A stretch of DNA of 6,354 nucleotides, taken from Roseburia sp. AF12-17LB (GTDB taxonomy: Bacteria; Bacillota; Clostridia; Lachnospirales; Lachnospiraceae). The notes under the pieces are model-generated. The model did no database searches. It was given only the letters and a program-made list of their open reading frames with translations, and was not told the DNA's origin. The position numbers were made by a program, and so were the translations under genes. Of the stretch, positions 5,434 to 6,354 are shown piece after piece. Location of the stretch: assembly GCF_003479605.1 (NCBI RefSeq), contig NZ_QUHR01000024.1, positions 1-6,354 of the forward strand. The letters are read 5' to 3'. Numbering within the stretch: the first letter of the stretch is position 1; each line of letters opens with the position of its first letter.

Positions 5434-6333
5434 ATGAAAGTTCAAGGAAATAGGTATATTAATAATCCAGAGATGATAAAAAATAAGGTTGAGAAGAAAA
5501 CAACTGTTCCTCAGAATATTATTTCGGAGGATGATGTGAAAATCAGTGATTCAGCAAGAAAGTTAGTTGAGACTGCTCGTAATAAGGTATCGGATTTTCA
5601 TACAATGCATTTTTCATCTATTAATGGAGAGATAAGAGAGATACCAGCAGAATATAAATGTGAAAATTTATTCAAATTAGATTTGAAAGCAACTTCCATT
5701 TCTGGAGAACAAAATGCGTTTGAAGGCTGTTCGGAAAATCAATCAGAGGTTTTTGAAAAATGGCTGGACGAAAATGCTTCTGAATATTTGACAGAAGATG
5801 AAATGAAAGATTTAAAAGAGAAGATTAATGCAATGACAGCAGATGTAGATTCTTTGAATGCTCAGGAGGGATATAGAGGAACTTCTTATGAATCTGTATT
5901 TTTGTTAAGTGCAAGTGAAGTGGGGCTAAGGAAAGTAAATGAAATGTATGTTCCAGAGCAATTTCAAGCTGGTTTTTCAGACATGATTGACGAATATGTT
6001 CATTTTAATGATTCGGCACGTAATTCTATCATGGAGAAAATGACACCAGATTACATGGTTGTTGGAATTGGAAGCAAAACAGAATCTTATAAGTACAAGT
6101 CAGAAATAATCTCAGATGAGACAGCTTTTTATACAAATGAGAAGAAAGAGATAAGTGGTATCTGCAATCAGTTTTTAAATGGTAAAACAGATCAAAAATT
6201 ATTTTGTAATGAGATGAAAGACCGTTTAAATGATTACTATGGAAGCAGGTATGAATTAAGGAATCAGCCAGAAGCTGTTGAAGGCAGAGTAAATAATATG
6301 CTGGACAAATTGCAGCATATGTTTGGCGTTTAA
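5434..6333 (+). CDS. Signal-less cluster protein of 299 aa, unknown function
   Basis: A soluble, acidic-looking protein without signal peptide or membrane segment. A strong AAGGAGG at 5422-5428 lies 5 nt before the ATG. Residues ~33-50 hold EDDVKISDSARKLVETAR, which follows the D-x-V-x-I-S-x-x-A-x-x-L pattern of FlgM-type anti-sigma factors and resembles the VKLSISNEGLEYY segment of the 3598 product. The rest is mostly helical: an acidic EKWLDENASEYLTEDEMKDL stretch at ~108-127, a Tyr-containing MYVPEQFQAGFSDMIDEYV region at ~171-189, and a C-terminal GRVNNMLDKLQHMFGV helix. Unlike its neighbours it lacks the DIK-type tail. There is no terminator right after the stop, and GGTTTGGAGA at the window edge may be the ribosome binding site of a further cluster gene. 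No characterised homologue recognised. Confidence 0.83.
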   Translation: MKVQGNRYINNPEMIKNKVEKKTTVPQNIISEDDVKISDSARKLVETARNKVSDFHTMHFSSINGEIREIPAEYKCENLFKLDLKATSISGEQNAFEGCSENQSEVFEKWLDENASEYLTEDEMKDLKEKINAMTADVDSLNAQEGYRGTSYESVFLLSASEVGLRKVNEMYVPEQFQAGFSDMIDEYVHFNDSARNSIMEKMTPDYMVVGIGSKTESYKYKSEIISDETAFYTNEKKEISGICNQFLNGKTDQKLFCNEMKDRLNDYYGSRYELRNQPEAVEGRVNNMLDKLQHMFGV

Positions 6334-6354
6334 TGTTGAAAAAGGGTTTGGAGA

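Noticed and set aside
1..6354. tRNA, rRNA, CRISPR array, intact transposase or riboswitch
   Set aside because: No cloverleaf, regular repeat-spacer pattern, transposase domain or known riboswitch signature was seen on either strand.

Overview
The window looks like a low-GC Clostridia chromosome, most likely Lachnospiraceae. I base this on AT-rich codon use, strong AAGGAGG/GGGAGG ribosome binding sites, a LytTR/GHKL two-component pair, and a cluster of Cys-poor, signal-less small proteins of a style I associate with gut Clostridia. Taxonomy is inferred, not proven. All supported genes are on the + strand.

Layout. Positions 1-660 hold no convincing gene: a rho-independent terminator (7-41) that probably ends a gene to the left, a cluster of TTGTCA repeats with a perfect palindrome (63-156) that may be the end of an old mobile element, a second terminator (347-386), a long hairpin (465-503), and then a control region (542-592) with a tandem 20-bp-period repeat. 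Positions 680-2715 are a two-gene operon: a LytTR-type response regulator and an AgrC-like GHKL sensor kinase, closed by a UUCG-loop terminator (2714-2738). Just beyond it, 2746-2796 carries a second copy of the same tandem repeat and promoter layout. This control region leads into four co-oriented genes of unknown function (2876-6333), each with its own ribosome binding site: a 218-aa protein, a 247-aa protein, a ~249-aa protein whose frame is broken at an A7 run, and a 299-aa protein. Between the third and fourth genes lies a decayed copy (5222-5404) of the 3' end of a paralogue of the first.

How they may work together. The matching repeat pairs before the regulator gene and before the 2876 gene have the same internal period, the same A-tract spacer and the same asymmetry (TTCGTG in the first half, TTGGTG in the second). 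The simplest reading is that the LytTR protein binds both, controlling its own operon and the adjacent protein cluster. The kinase would sense an extracellular signal, but no agrB/agrD-like peptide system is visible here. The cluster proteins have no signal peptides or membrane segments. Three end in a shared [D/S]-I-K-hydrophobic tail, and two carry a flagellar-FlgM-like [V/L]-[K/S]-I-S motif near the N-terminus. Their function is unknown. The set looks like a rapidly evolving accessory module: one member is off or slippage-dependent at a homopolymer, and one relic of a paralogue remains.
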